Of a stretch of DNA of 64,000 bases, positions 44,696 to 54,004 are shown piece by piece. Each line of letters begins with the position of its first letter. Positions within the stretch are counted from its first letter, which is position 1. The position numbers and the translations under genes are program-made. Location of the stretch: NCBI GenBank assembly GCA_016705685.1, contig JADJLB010000002.1, forward strand, positions 62,001-126,000. The letters are read 5' to 3'. A model generated the notes under the pieces. The model was given only the letters and a program-made list of their open reading frames with translations, did not search any database and had not been told where the DNA came from. This DNA is from Propionivibrio sp. (GTDB taxonomy: Bacteria > Pseudomonadota > Gammaproteobacteria > Burkholderiales > Rhodocyclaceae).

Positions 44696-45652
44696 ATGAG
44701 CGAAGATGTACGCCCGATAGTCATCAAACGCATCAAAAAGGTGGCGGGCGGCCACCATGGCGGAGCCTGGAAGATCGCCTACGCGGACTTTGTGACGGCG
44801 ATGATGGCGTTCTTTCTGCTCATGTGGTTGCTTGGTTCGACGGCAAATGGCGACCTCAAGGGCATCGCCGATTATTTCACCAACCCGGTCAAGGTCAGTA
44901 TGCAGGGTGGTTCGGGTGCAGGTGACGCAACCAGTATATTGAAGGGCGGCGGCAAGGATCTGACCAGCAGTGCCGGCCAGGTGAAGAATGGCGAGCTGGA
45001 GTCCAAGAAGAAAACACCGAATTTGAAAGAGGCGAAAACGGAACAGCTGCGCAAGGAATTCGAGCAACGGGAAAAAACCACGCTCAATGAACTCAAACAA
45101 AACATCGAGAAGCTTATCGATGGCAATTCGATGCTCAGGCAGTTCAAGAACCAGTTGCTGATCGATGTGACTCCCGAGGGCCTGCGTATCCAGATCATTG
45201 ACGAAAAGAACCGGCCGATGTTCGATACCGGTAGTGACGATCTGAAACCCTACTCCAGGGTGATTCTGCGTGAAATCGGCAATGCCCTGAACGCCGTGCC
45301 CAACAAGGTCAGTTTTTCCGGGCATACCGACGCAGCGGCATTTGGCGGTGGGGGAAAAGGATTTTCCAACTGGGAACTGTCAGCGAATCGTGCCAATGCC
45401 GCGCGCCGTGAAATGATCAACGGGGGAATGGATGCGAACAAGGTATTACGCGTGCTCGGCTTGTCCTCCTCCGTGCTGTTCGATAAGAACGACCCCTTGA
45501 GTTCGGCCAACCGACGCATCAATATCGTCGTCCTGAACAAGCGAACCGAAGAAGCCATTCTGCAGGAGGATGGAAATGCCACGATCGACCTGGATAACGA
45601 TGCCAGTGTCGATGCGCCGACAACGCAGGACAAATCCGAGATCAGGAATTGA
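44696..45652 (+). CDS. motB: Flagellar motor stator protein MotB
   Basis: A 318-aa stator subunit that anchors to peptidoglycan. The N-terminal GGAWKIAYADFVTAMMAFFLLMWLLG includes the transmembrane helix with the proton-carrying Asp (YADF). A plug/linker region with Lys-rich coils follows. The OmpA-like domain (about 170-285) includes the VSFSGHTDAAAF peptidoglycan-binding motif and WELSANRANAARR. The absence of the Na+-type PomB features suggests a proton motor. Confidence 0.96.
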   Translation: MSEDVRPIVIKRIKKVAGGHHGGAWKIAYADFVTAMMAFFLLMWLLGSTANGDLKGIADYFTNPVKVSMQGGSGAGDATSILKGGGKDLTSSAGQVKNGELESKKKTPNLKEAKTEQLRKEFEQREKTTLNELKQNIEKLIDGNSMLRQFKNQLLIDVTPEGLRIQIIDEKNRPMFDTGSDDLKPYSRVILREIGNALNAVPNKVSFSGHTDAAAFGGGGKGFSNWELSANRANAARREMINGGMDANKVLRVLGLSSSVLFDKNDPLSSANRRINIVVLNKRTEEAILQEDGNATIDLDNDASVDAPTTQDKSEIRN

Positions 45653-45730
45653 GTTGCGATTGTTGGGGCAATTACCGGATTTTCCGGACCAAAGTTCGTT
45701 GTGCGTGATGAAGAAGCGAGGATCCGAATC

Positions 45731-46606
45731 GTGATCGAGCAAAAGCCTACTACGAACCTGACCTCAATGCTGCGCGAGCCTGGCGTACGCGAATTCGCAT
45801 TTTCAGCGGCCGATTTCGAACGCGTCAGCAAACTGATTTACGCACACGCCGGTATATCGCTCTCGGTCGCCAAACAGGACATGGTTTATAGCCGCCTGGC
45901 GCGGCGTTTGCGCGAAACCCGCTTGAATTCATTCGCTGAGTATCTGGCGCTGCTTGAGCGTGGAGACAAAATCGAATGGGAAAAATTCGTTAACTCCTTG
46001 ACCACCAATCTCACTTCATTCTTCCGCGAACCGCATCATTTCCCAATCCTTGCCGATCACCTGAAGAAATTGCAGGGTCGCTCGCCCATCAAGATTTGGT
46101 GCTCAGCGGCGTCGACCGGAGAAGAGCCTTACAGCATCGCCATGACCGCAGTCGAAACCTTTGGTGCCTACAGCGTGCCGGTGAGCATCGTGGCTTCCGA
46201 TCTGGATACCAATGTCCTGGCAATCGCGGCTAAAGGCGCTTATCCGTCTGATCGCGTGGATAAATTATCGCCGTCGCGCTTGAGCCGTTTCTTCCTAAAA
46301 GGCTCGGGATTGCAGGCGGGAGTCTATACGGTGCGACCGGAACTGCGTCGCCTGGTCAGCTTTCAAAGACTGAATCTTCTGGAACCGAACTGGTCGCTTC
46401 GCGGACCGTTCGACGTGCTGTTTTGTCGTAATGTCATGATTTACTTTGACAAGCCGACACAATACCGGATCTTGTCGCGGTTTGCTCCCTTGATGAGCCC
46501 CAACGGGCTCCTTTTTGCCGGGCATTCCGAGAGCTTTCTGCATGCGGCCGATCTGTTTCGCTCGCAGGGGAAAACGGTTTATGAGCTTGCCGCCAAACCT
46601 GGCTAG
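45731..46606 (+). CDS. cheR: Chemotaxis protein methyltransferase CheR
   Basis: Methylates glutamates of chemoreceptors for adaptation, using AdoMet. It has 291 aa from the GTG at 45731 (AGGA upstream); the GTG at 45701 has no ribosome site. The N-terminal helical domain ([16 protein letters not shown], about 20-90) is followed by the methyltransferase domain, with AdoMet motif [27 protein letters not shown], and [10 protein letters not shown]. cheB follows one base after the stop. No receptor gene is in the window. Confidence 0.94.
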   Translation: MIEQKPTTNLTSMLREPGVREFAFSAADFERVSKLIYAHAGISLSVAKQDMVYSRLARRLRETRLNSFAEYLALLERGDKIEWEKFVNSLTTNLTSFFREPHHFPILADHLKKLQGRSPIKIWCSAASTGEEPYSIAMTAVETFGAYSVPVSIVASDLDTNVLAIAAKGAYPSDRVDKLSPSRLSRFFLKGSGLQAGVYTVRPELRRLVSFQRLNLLEPNWSLRGPFDVLFCRNVMIYFDKPTQYRILSRFAPLMSPNGLLFAGHSESFLHAADLFRSQGKTVYELAAKPG

Positions 46607-46607
46607 C

Positions 46608-47231
46608 ATGGAAAAGGCCGCAACTTCACAGGCTGCGGTGGCGCGACCAGTCACTGGTAGCAGCAAGATCATTTTTGTCGGAGCCTCAACAGGAGGGACG
46701 GAAGCGGTTAAAAGCTTCTTGCTGGGTATTCCGTCGGATTGCCCGCCGATTCTGATCGTGCAGCACATGCCGGTATCGTTTACTGCGGCATTCGCCGCCC
46801 GACTGGACACCCTGTGTCAGCCGAGGGTCATCGAGTCTCAAGGCGGTGAATTGATCGAATCGGGCACCGTCTATATTGCACCGGGCCATTCTCATCTGCG
46901 AATCAAGCGGTGTGCCTCGGGTTATGTCACCGAGCTGTTCAGTACGCCGCCAGTCAACCGGCATCGCCCCTCGGTCGATGTTTTGTTTGACTCTGCTGCT
47001 GAAGTGGTCGGACGAAACGCCATAGGCGTTATTCTCACAGGCATGGGAAAGGATGGTGCCTGCGGGTTGCTGCGCATGCGCAAGGCCGGGGCGCGTACGT
47101 TCGGGCAGAGCGAGGCAAGCTGCGTTGTCTATGGCATGCCTCGCGAAGCCGCAGTGATTGGTGCTGTCGAAGAAGTCGCCGCGTTGAATGAAATTGCCAG
47201 ACGCGTACTCACGGTTGTTAGCAAGACATGA
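46608..47231 (+). CDS. cheB: CheB methylesterase domain without receiver
   Basis: Removes methyl or amide groups from chemoreceptor glutamates. From the ATG at 46608 it has 207 aa, and all of them belong to the catalytic domain. The triad is visible: Ser in VGASTGG, His in VQHMPV and Asp in [10 protein letters not shown] normal CheB has about 350 aa with an N-terminal CheY-like receiver domain; none precedes this gene, and cheR ends just one base upstream. An alternative ATG at 46581 overlaps cheR and adds only nine residues. Regulation by CheA phosphorylation must therefore be absent or indirect. Confidence 0.93.
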   Translation: MEKAATSQAAVARPVTGSSKIIFVGASTGGTEAVKSFLLGIPSDCPPILIVQHMPVSFTAAFAARLDTLCQPRVIESQGGELIESGTVYIAPGHSHLRIKRCASGYVTELFSTPPVNRHRPSVDVLFDSAAEVVGRNAIGVILTGMGKDGACGLLRMRKAGARTFGQSEASCVVYGMPREAAVIGAVEEVAALNEIARRVLTVVSKT

Positions 47232-47483
47232 CCGTGAATTCGGTGAATCGGGCCGCGCCTATCATCCGGCGAAGTTCAGCCCCGCTATAGCTGGATTCCC
47301 GAAACGCAAGACTTGTTTCCTTGCTGAAATGGTGCTGAAATGAGTTACCCGCTTCAATAAGTTCCAGATTTGACGCGGTATTGCGCCTTTTTATTCTACA
47401 GATGCTTGTGGTGGAATGACACTTGTTCGATTAAGATATGCTTGCAAGGCCGCAGGGTTAATTTCCCAAGAGGGAGTTTAGGC

Positions 47484-48455
47484 ATGTCAGAGCTGTTAAA
47501 AAATATTGATGCGCGCACCAAGCTCGCTGGCACCAACAAGCTGGAGATTCTGCTGTTTTCGCTCGGTACCAATTCGAAAACAGGACGAAGTGAGACTTTC
47601 GGCATCAATGTTTTCAAGGTGCGTGAAGTGATGCGTACTCCCGTGATTACTTCTGCTCCCGAGATGCCATCGTCTGTGGAGGGGATGGTCAGCTTGCGCG
47701 GCGTGCTGGTTCCTGTCGTAGATTTGGCCCGCTACGCCGGCGTGGCCACCGATACACCGCGCTCGATCATGATCGTGACGGAATACGCCGGACATACGCA
47801 GGGGTTCCTCGTTGAGGGAGTGGATACCATTCTGCGTCTCGACTGGAGCCAGATGAGAGTGCCTCCGGAGATGCTGGTGGCCCAGATGGGTGGACTGGTA
47901 ACCGCAGTGACCGAGTTGCCCGATGGCCGTCTGGTGATGATGATGGATGTCGAAAAGGTGTTGTCGGAGACGACAAATTATGACGAGGAAATTGTATTCC
48001 GCAACATCAAACCCTTGAACGATCCAACGTTTACCGTGTTTTTTGCGGATGATTCCGTCGTTGCGCGCAGACAGATCACGCGCACGCTGGAGGCGATGAA
48101 AGTCAAATACGTAGGCGCGATAAATGGCCGCGAAGCCTGGAATGAACTCGAAAAAATGGCTACCTACGCCGAATCTTCCGGGCAGAAGGTTTCCGATCTC
48201 GTCAGTCTGGTGCTGACCGATGTGGAGATGCCGGAGATGGACGGGTACATCCTGACCAAGAAGATTAAGTCCGATCCGCGTTTCGTCGGGGTTCCCGTAA
48301 TCATGCATTCGTCCCTTTCAGGGATGTCCAACCAACAACTCGGCAAGTCAGTCGGTGTGGATGAGTACGTGCCTAAGTTTGAAGCGCAGAAGTTGTCGGA
48401 AACACTGACGCGCCGATTGCTTGGATCAGAACCCGTTGTGCAGTCAAATACCTGA
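47484..48455 (+). CDS. cheV: Chemotaxis protein CheV (paralogue 1)
   Basis: A 323-aa adaptor with a CheW-like domain (about 20-165: LEILLFSLGT, ETFGINVFKVREVM, SLRGVLVPVVDLARY) joined to a receiver domain (about 180-310). The receiver has acidic residues in FFADDS, phospho-acceptor Asp in VLTDVEMPEMDGY, and Lys in YVPKFE. The start is the ATG at 47484 (AGAGGGAG site). The N-terminal LLKNIDARTKL matches that of its tandem partner. The 252 bases before it contain no clear promoter. Confidence 0.94.
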   Translation: MSELLKNIDARTKLAGTNKLEILLFSLGTNSKTGRSETFGINVFKVREVMRTPVITSAPEMPSSVEGMVSLRGVLVPVVDLARYAGVATDTPRSIMIVTEYAGHTQGFLVEGVDTILRLDWSQMRVPPEMLVAQMGGLVTAVTELPDGRLVMMMDVEKVLSETTNYDEEIVFRNIKPLNDPTFTVFFADDSVVARRQITRTLEAMKVKYVGAINGREAWNELEKMATYAESSGQKVSDLVSLVLTDVEMPEMDGYILTKKIKSDPRFVGVPVIMHSSLSGMSNQQLGKSVGVDEYVPKFEAQKLSETLTRRLLGSEPVVQSNT

Positions 48456-48481
48456 AGCGGTGCTCTCGTTGGAGTAAGACG

Positions 48482-49426
48482 ATGACGATGGAACTGGTTG
48501 AAAAGAAGAACCTGCTCGATAGCGTTGATGCGAGAACCCGTTTGGCAGGCTCCAATAAGATGGAGATATTGCTGTTTTCACTGGGGACGCGCGAGACTTT
48601 CGGGATCAATGTATTCAAAGTGCGTGAAGTGGGGCGTACGCCGCATATCACCAAAACGCCCAACATGCCCAAAGGCGTCGAAGGATTGGTTTCCCTGCGT
48701 GGTAACGTTATTCCCGTGCTGTCGCTGGTCAGCTTCCTGGATCATCAGGATGTTCCGGTTGCTCGAGGCCAGACCATGATGGTGGCTGAGTATTCCAAGC
48801 GCACGCTGGGTTTTCTCGTGCATGAGGTTGACCGCATTATCCGCGTGGACTGGGAAAAGGTAAAAGCGCCGGAAAGCATCCTGTCGTCGAATCAGGGACT
48901 CATCACGGCGATTACCGAGCTTGAGAACGGTACGTTGGTGTCGCTTCTTGATGTTGAACAGATACTTGCCAATGCGTTTGGCGAGGCCATCATCGTCGAT
49001 ATTCCTCCGGCAAAGGTTAGCGAAGAGATCAGCGTGTTCTTTGTTGATGATTCGATCGTTGCGCGACGCAAAATTGCGGAAGTTTTCGACAAGCTTGGCG
49101 TCAAGCACAAGAACGCCACGAATGGTGCAGAAGCTTTGAGTCGTTTGCAGGGTCTGGCGGCCCATGCGCAGCAGTCCGGTTCGCCATTGCGGAATGATGT
49201 CCGGCTCATCCTCGTCGACGCGGAAATGCCGGAGATGGATGGCTATGTGCTCACGAAAAATATCAAGAGTGATTCGCGATTCGCCGGTATCCCAGTCGTC
49301 ATGCACTCATCGCTTTCCTCGGAGGCCAACAAGGCCATGGGCCAGGCGGTAGGTGTCGATGCTTATGTGGCAAAATTTGATGCCGAAATTCTGGCGGATA
49401 CATTACGCCCAATGCTTGAACGATAA
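48482..49426 (+). CDS. cheV: Chemotaxis protein CheV (paralogue 2)
   Basis: A 314-aa second CheV. CheW-like domain (LEILLFSLGTRETFGINVFK-like with MEILLFSLGT, SLRGNVIPVLSLVSF), then the receiver with FFVDDS, ILVDAEMPEMDGY and YVAKFD. Strong similarity to paralogue 1 over both domains shows a tandem duplication, though the linker and last helix differ. It is 26 bases downstream. Receivers in both copies keep the phosphorylation Asp, so CheA could phosphorylate either. Confidence 0.94.
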   Translation: MTMELVEKKNLLDSVDARTRLAGSNKMEILLFSLGTRETFGINVFKVREVGRTPHITKTPNMPKGVEGLVSLRGNVIPVLSLVSFLDHQDVPVARGQTMMVAEYSKRTLGFLVHEVDRIIRVDWEKVKAPESILSSNQGLITAITELENGTLVSLLDVEQILANAFGEAIIVDIPPAKVSEEISVFFVDDSIVARRKIAEVFDKLGVKHKNATNGAEALSRLQGLAAHAQQSGSPLRNDVRLILVDAEMPEMDGYVLTKNIKSDSRFAGIPVVMHSSLSSEANKAMGQAVGVDAYVAKFDAEILADTLRPMLER

Positions 49427-49447
49427 GAAGTAATTCAGGAGTAAGGA

Positions 49448-49837
49448 ATGGCTGATCCAAAATTGAGATTTCTGGTAGTCGACGACTTTTCCACGATGCG
49501 ACGCATTGTCAGAAACCTGCTCAAAGAGTTGGGTTTCACCAATGTGGACGAAGCTGAAGACGGTGCGATCGCACTCCAGAAACTTCAAGGAGGCGGATTC
49601 GAATTTGTCGTGACTGACTGGAACATGCCAAATATGGACGGCTTGCAACTCTTGCAGGCCATTCGTTCTGCACCTGATTTGAAGCATCTGCCAGTGATGA
49701 TGATTACTGCCGAGGCCAAGAAGGAAAACATCATTGCCGCCGCTCAGGCCGGTGCCAGTGGCTATATCGTCAAGCCATTTACTGCGGCAACGCTGGCCGA
49801 GAAGCTGCAGAAGATATTCGACAAGATGAGCGCCTAA
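49448..49837 (+). CDS. cheY: Chemotaxis response regulator CheY
   Basis: A 129-aa single receiver domain that binds FliM to switch rotation. Acidic residues [10 protein letters not shown], phospho-acceptor Asp57 ([13 protein letters not shown]), Thr in [11 protein letters not shown] and Lys in [11 protein letters not shown] are all present. The [21 protein letters not shown] start is strongly conserved in proteobacterial CheY. CheZ overlaps in function and is encoded one base downstream. Confidence 0.97.
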   Translation: MADPKLRFLVVDDFSTMRRIVRNLLKELGFTNVDEAEDGAIALQKLQGGGFEFVVTDWNMPNMDGLQLLQAIRSAPDLKHLPVMMITAEAKKENIIAAAQAGASGYIVKPFTAATLAEKLQKIFDKMSA

Positions 49838-49838
49838 G

Positions 49839-50732
49839 ATGAGCGACGCGAATTCATCCGGTGATTCCAGCGAACTGGAGGCTTTGTTCGACAGCATCGC
49901 GGGCGGCGTTGTTGGCTCGGCAAGCACTCAAGCGCCTGCCCCGGCGCCTGCTGCGGCAACCAAACCTTCCTTGATGCAGCAGGTGCGCGAAGTCGATAGC
50001 GCTACCGACGACTCCAAAGAATTGCAGGCGCTGTTTGATTCGATCGCCGCGAAGCGACCAGCCCCCTCAGCAGGCGCGGCCGGGAGCGATGACGGCTCGA
50101 CGACGGAATCCGGTGATTGGCCAGTTCAGGGCAAGGTATTCAATCAGGTTGGACAGATGGCCCGACAGTTGCACGACACCCTGGGCAGTCTGGGCTATGA
50201 AAAGCTCATCGAAAAGACAGCGTCGGCACTTCCGGATGCCAAGGACCGGCTGGCGTACATCGCCAATCTTACAGAACAGGCGGCGTGCAAGGTGTTGAAT
50301 GCCACGGACATCGCCAATCCGTTGCTGGAAGAATTGGAAGCGGGCGCAGCCTTGCTCGGCACGAAATGGGATGCGTTGTTTGCCAACAATATGGGCACAG
50401 AGGATTTCAAGCTTCTGGCGGCTGAAACACGCGCTTACCTGAAGAACGCCGTGCCACAGAGAACCGCAGCGACAAAAGAGCAACTGATGGAAATAATGAT
50501 GGCTCAGGACTTTCAGGATCTGACCGGTCAGGTCATCAAGAAAGTCGTTGCCGTTGCGCAGGACCTGGAGGCGCAACTGATGAACGTTCTCGTCGAGACG
50601 ATGCCGGGAGAGAAGCGAACCGAGTCGGTAGAGACGTTGCTTAACGGCCCGGTAATCAATGCCGAAGGGCGCACAGACGTTGTTGGAAGTCAGCAGCAGG
50701 TCGATAGTCTGCTTGACAGCCTAGGTTTCTAG
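49839..50732 (+). CDS. cheZ: CheY phosphatase CheZ
   Basis: Dephosphorylates CheY-P. It has 297 aa, longer than E. coli CheZ (214) because of an N-terminal extension with two repeats of a short motif (SSELEALFDSIAGGV and SKELQALFDSIAAKR, near residues 6-20 and 54-68). The four-helix core carries the catalytic Asp/Gln motif MMAQDFQDLTGQVIKKV. The C-terminal QQVDSLLDSLGF is the CheY-binding peptide. The gene starts right after cheY. Confidence 0.93.
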   Translation: MSDANSSGDSSELEALFDSIAGGVVGSASTQAPAPAPAAATKPSLMQQVREVDSATDDSKELQALFDSIAAKRPAPSAGAAGSDDGSTTESGDWPVQGKVFNQVGQMARQLHDTLGSLGYEKLIEKTASALPDAKDRLAYIANLTEQAACKVLNATDIANPLLEELEAGAALLGTKWDALFANNMGTEDFKLLAAETRAYLKNAVPQRTAATKEQLMEIMMAQDFQDLTGQVIKKVVAVAQDLEAQLMNVLVETMPGEKRTESVETLLNGPVINAEGRTDVVGSQQQVDSLLDSLGF

Positions 50733-50742
50733 GGGGATCGAC

Positions 50743-52689
50743 ATGAGTGATTTTTCCGGAATGGAAGACCTGCTACAGGATTTTTTGCAGGAGGCAGGTG
50801 ACCTTCTTTCGGATGTCGACAATAAACTGGTCGATCTGGAGAAAAGTCCGGATGATCGACGTTTGCTGAACGACATCTTTCGTGGATTTCATACGATCAA
50901 AGGCGGTGCGGGCTTCCTCAACGCCACCGAATTGGTGACGCTTTGCCATTTGACCGAGAACCTTTTTGACCAGTTGCGAAACGCCGAAATGCATCTGACG
51001 CCAGAGTTGATGGATACCATCATGGCGGCGACTCAGGGTGTGCGCAATATGTTCGGCGAGTTGGCTCAGGCCGTGCAACCAAGACCGGCACAGGCCGATG
51101 TGATCGCCGCCTTGCGGGCTGTACTTGACGGGGGCGTGAAAGCCGAGCCGGAAATTCCTGAAGCAACGGTTGTTGTTGAGTCCCCCCAGCCCGCTGAGCC
51201 GGTGCCCGTTGCCAACGTCGGCAAAGAGCCGGATTGGCAGGCGCTGCATGGGGCGTTGACCGGTCAGCCAGTTCCGCCGCAGACGGCCGCCGCTTCTTCT
51301 TCAGTGACTAAGCCCGAGGCCGGGAGTGCGGCTTCTGGACCTGCGGCTTCTTCCGTTCAGATCGCGCCCCACTTCCCCCCTGAGGGGCGACGCGAGTCTG
51401 ACAAGCCCGGCGCGGCAGTCTCGGGAGCAACATCGGGTCGGCGCAGCGAAGAAAAAGCCGTCGCGCGTGAATCGACGATACGCGTCGATACCGCACGTCT
51501 CGATCAGGTGCTCAATCTCTCGGGCGAGATTGGTCTGACCAAGAATCGTTTGACCAGTCTGCGCGCAGATATTCTTGCTGGCCGGAATGATTCGGAAACC
51601 TTGCATGCGCTCGATCAGGCAGTGAGCCAGCTCGACCTGCTCGTCTCCGATCTTCAGAATTCCGTGATGAAGACCCGGATGCAGCCGATCGGACGGTTGT
51701 TCCAAAAATATCCGCGGATTGCTCGCGACCTCGCTCGACAGTTGGGCAAGGAAGTCGAACTGGCACTGATCGGCGAGGAAACCGAGGTCGATAAGACAAT
51801 GATCGAGGACTTGGCCGATCCATTGATACATCTCGTTCGCAACGCCGTCGATCATGGTGTTGAATCGGCGGAGGAGCGTTTGGCCTCCGGTAAACCGGCC
51901 AAGAGCATCGTACGGCTTGAGGCGCGTCAGGAAGGCGACCACATCGTCCTGATCATTGCCGATGACGGTCGCGGGATGAGCCCGGAACGCATTCGTGCCA
52001 AGGCCATTGAAAAGGGAATCATCAAGGAGGAAGAAGCCAATACCCTGGATGACAAGCAGAGCCTCAATCTGATATTTCTTCCCGGTTTCTCAACCATGAC
52101 CCAGGCCTCGGCCGTTTCGGGACGTGGCGTCGGCATGGATGTGGTTAAAACGAATATTCAGAAACTTAACGGTTCGGTTGAAATTCGTTCCGAGCTTGGC
52201 AAAGGTTCGGTATTTGTCATATCTCTGCCGCTGACGCTGGCCATTCTCCCGGTCCTGCTTGTTCTGCTGGGTGAACAGCCCTTTGCCCTGCCCCTGTCGA
52301 TGGTTCGCGAAATACTGCCGATCGAGAAGGAGAAGATGCAGGAGGTGGGTGGTAAGGAAACCCTAGTTGTGCGCGGTGAAATATTGCCGGTCGTCGCTCT
52401 TTCCCGCTTGCTGGGTTGGCCGCAACTGCAAACTCCGGAATACGGCGTGTTGATGCAGACCTCCGAACGTAGCTTCATTCTTTCCGTCGATAGTTTTGCC
52501 GGGCGCGATGACGCCGTAATCAAGTCGCTGGACGATTTCCGGCCACGCGGGGTGGCTGGCGTGACGACGCTGTCAAACGGCCAAATCGTATTGATACTGG
52601 ATATGAAAGAATTGCTGAATGACTTGAATGCTCAAATTGAGCTGGGGTCGGGCGCCCGACCTGCAAAATCCCTCGAACTATCTATTTAA
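50743..52689 (+). CDS. cheA: Chemotaxis histidine kinase CheA
   Basis: Central chemotaxis kinase, 648 aa. P1 (Hpt) holds His50 in FRGFHTIKGGAGFL. The next about 110 residues have no clear CheY-binding P2 domain: a Pro/Ala/Ser-rich linker (about 140-245) is seen instead. The dimerisation helix pair (ARLDQVLNLSGEIGLTKNRL) follows, then the HATPase (HLVRNAVDHGVES, IADDGRGMSPERI, GRGVGMDVVKTNI) and the CheW-like P5. The linker includes an unusual in-frame stretch (51360-51420) with GC-rich palindromic DNA. A strong terminator follows. Confidence 0.95.
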   Translation: MSDFSGMEDLLQDFLQEAGDLLSDVDNKLVDLEKSPDDRRLLNDIFRGFHTIKGGAGFLNATELVTLCHLTENLFDQLRNAEMHLTPELMDTIMAATQGVRNMFGELAQAVQPRPAQADVIAALRAVLDGGVKAEPEIPEATVVVESPQPAEPVPVANVGKEPDWQALHGALTGQPVPPQTAAASSSVTKPEAGSAASGPAASSVQIAPHFPPEGRRESDKPGAAVSGATSGRRSEEKAVARESTIRVDTARLDQVLNLSGEIGLTKNRLTSLRADILAGRNDSETLHALDQAVSQLDLLVSDLQNSVMKTRMQPIGRLFQKYPRIARDLARQLGKEVELALIGEETEVDKTMIEDLADPLIHLVRNAVDHGVESAEERLASGKPAKSIVRLEARQEGDHIVLIIADDGRGMSPERIRAKAIEKGIIKEEEANTLDDKQSLNLIFLPGFSTMTQASAVSGRGVGMDVVKTNIQKLNGSVEIRSELGKGSVFVISLPLTLAILPVLLVLLGEQPFALPLSMVREILPIEKEKMQEVGGKETLVVRGEILPVVALSRLLGWPQLQTPEYGVLMQTSERSFILSVDSFAGRDDAVIKSLDDFRPRGVAGVTTLSNGQIVLILDMKELLNDLNAQIELGSGARPAKSLELSI

Positions 52690-52704
52690 TCTACTTAAAA
52701 CAAC

Positions 52705-52740
52705 AAATTAGAAAGGGAGCTTCGGCTCCCTTTCTAATTT
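52705..52740 (+). terminator. Terminator after cheA with UUCG loop
   Basis: A perfect 16-bp stem (AAATTAGAAAGGGAGC and complement) with a TTCG tetraloop begins 15 bases after the cheA stop. It separates the che operon from flhB. Confidence 0.9.
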
Positions 52741-52864
52741 ACATGGCCAATTCCTAGTGTTGCACAGAAAATACTATTCTAGAATCAATGTAAATAAACA
52801 GTCATACCCCTTTATTTTTTAAAGAATTTTCATATAATGGGTCGAAATCACTTGGAAGCCGCTG

Positions 52865-54004
52865 ATGGCCGAAGAAAGCGATCTCGAAAAAACAGAACCT
52901 GCGTCTTCGAGGCGACTCGAACAGGCGCGCGAGGAGGGGCAAGTTCCCCGCTCACGAGAGATCGGTGCGTTTTTGGTCTTGGTTGTTTCTGCTACGGCAT
53001 TCTGGGTTGTCGGATCGTGGATGGTGCAACGAACGGTGTCCATGGTCAGGCGCGGGCTGACTTTCGAGGAGCCATTGATGCGCGACCCGCAGTACATGGT
53101 CGTGCGCCTCGGGGATCTTTCCCTGGATGCCTTGCTCTCCTTTGCTCCGTTGCTGTTGGCGCTTGTCCTTGCCGCACTGGCTTCTCCCTTTTTCCTGGGC
53201 AACTGGAATTTTTCGCTCAAGGCGCTGAGCCCCGATCTGGAGCGTCTGGATCCGTTCAAAGGTCTGGCCCGGCTTTTTTCCTGGAATGGGTTGGTCGAGC
53301 TCGTCAAGGCGGTTGCCAAGGCTTTGCTGGTCGGCGGTGTCGCCATATGGGTCTTGTGGAGCGAGCGCGACGATATCTTTTCGTTATTCGGGTTGCCCAT
53401 CGATATCGGGTTATCCAGAGCAGGGCACCTGATCAACTACAGTTTCCTGGTGATCGTCCTGGCGATGCTGTTGATCGTGGCGATTGATGTCCCATTCCAG
53501 CTCTGGCACTACTACGACAAGCTGAAAATGAGCAAGGAAGAGGTCAAACAGGAAGGCAAGGAAATGGAAGGCAACCCTGAAATCAAGGGACGCATCCGCC
53601 AATTGCAGCGTGAAGCCGCACGCAAACGCATGATGAGCACGGTACCCACAGCCGATGTCATCGTCACCAACCCGACGCACTACGCCGTCGCCTTGGCTTA
53701 CAAGAGTGGAATGGGCGCGCCAAAAATCCTGGCCAAGGGAATGGGCGAAATTGCTCTGAAAATCCGCGAAATCGGTGCGCAGAATGGTGTGCCCCTGCTT
53801 GAGGCGCCCCCTCTGGCACGCGCGCTTTACCGTCATGCCGAGCTTGACCAGGAAATACCCTCGACCCTTTATGCTGCGGTCGCTGAAGTGCTGGCCTACG
53901 TTTATCAGCTCGCCAGCTGGCGGGAGTCCGGAGGTAACTACCCGATGCCGCCGCGCCAGATCGCGGTGCCCCCTGAATTGGCGCTGGAGGGTGTGAATGG
54001 CTGA
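52865..54004 (+). CDS. flhB: Flagellar export switch protein FlhB
   Basis: Inner-membrane component of the flagellar type III secretion apparatus; it controls the switch from rod/hook to filament export. It has 379 aa with four transmembrane helices (about 30-205) and a cytosolic C-terminal domain containing the autocleavage site in VIVTNPTHYAVAL (N-P-T-H). The start MAEESDLEKTEPAS is typical. The AT-rich 124 bases upstream hold a TATAAT (52833-52838), a possible -10 element without a good -35. The stop overlaps flhA. Confidence 0.96.
   Translation: MAEESDLEKTEPASSRRLEQAREEGQVPRSREIGAFLVLVVSATAFWVVGSWMVQRTVSMVRRGLTFEEPLMRDPQYMVVRLGDLSLDALLSFAPLLLALVLAALASPFFLGNWNFSLKALSPDLERLDPFKGLARLFSWNGLVELVKAVAKALLVGGVAIWVLWSERDDIFSLFGLPIDIGLSRAGHLINYSFLVIVLAMLLIVAIDVPFQLWHYYDKLKMSKEEVKQEGKEMEGNPEIKGRIRQLQREAARKRMMSTVPTADVIVTNPTHYAVALAYKSGMGAPKILAKGMGEIALKIREIGAQNGVPLLEAPPLARALYRHAELDQEIPSTLYAAVAEVLAYVYQLASWRESGGNYPMPPRQIAVPPELALEGVNG

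Noticed and set aside
47420-47470. Possible sigma-28 promoter before cheV
   Set aside because: A TAAG...GCCGCAGG pair is present, but the spacing is about two bases too short and the -10 part is poor.
52818-52848. Possible sigma-28 promoter before flhB
   Set aside because: TAAAGAAT and GTCGAAAT are present, but the spacing is about two bases too long; only a TATAAT is noted.
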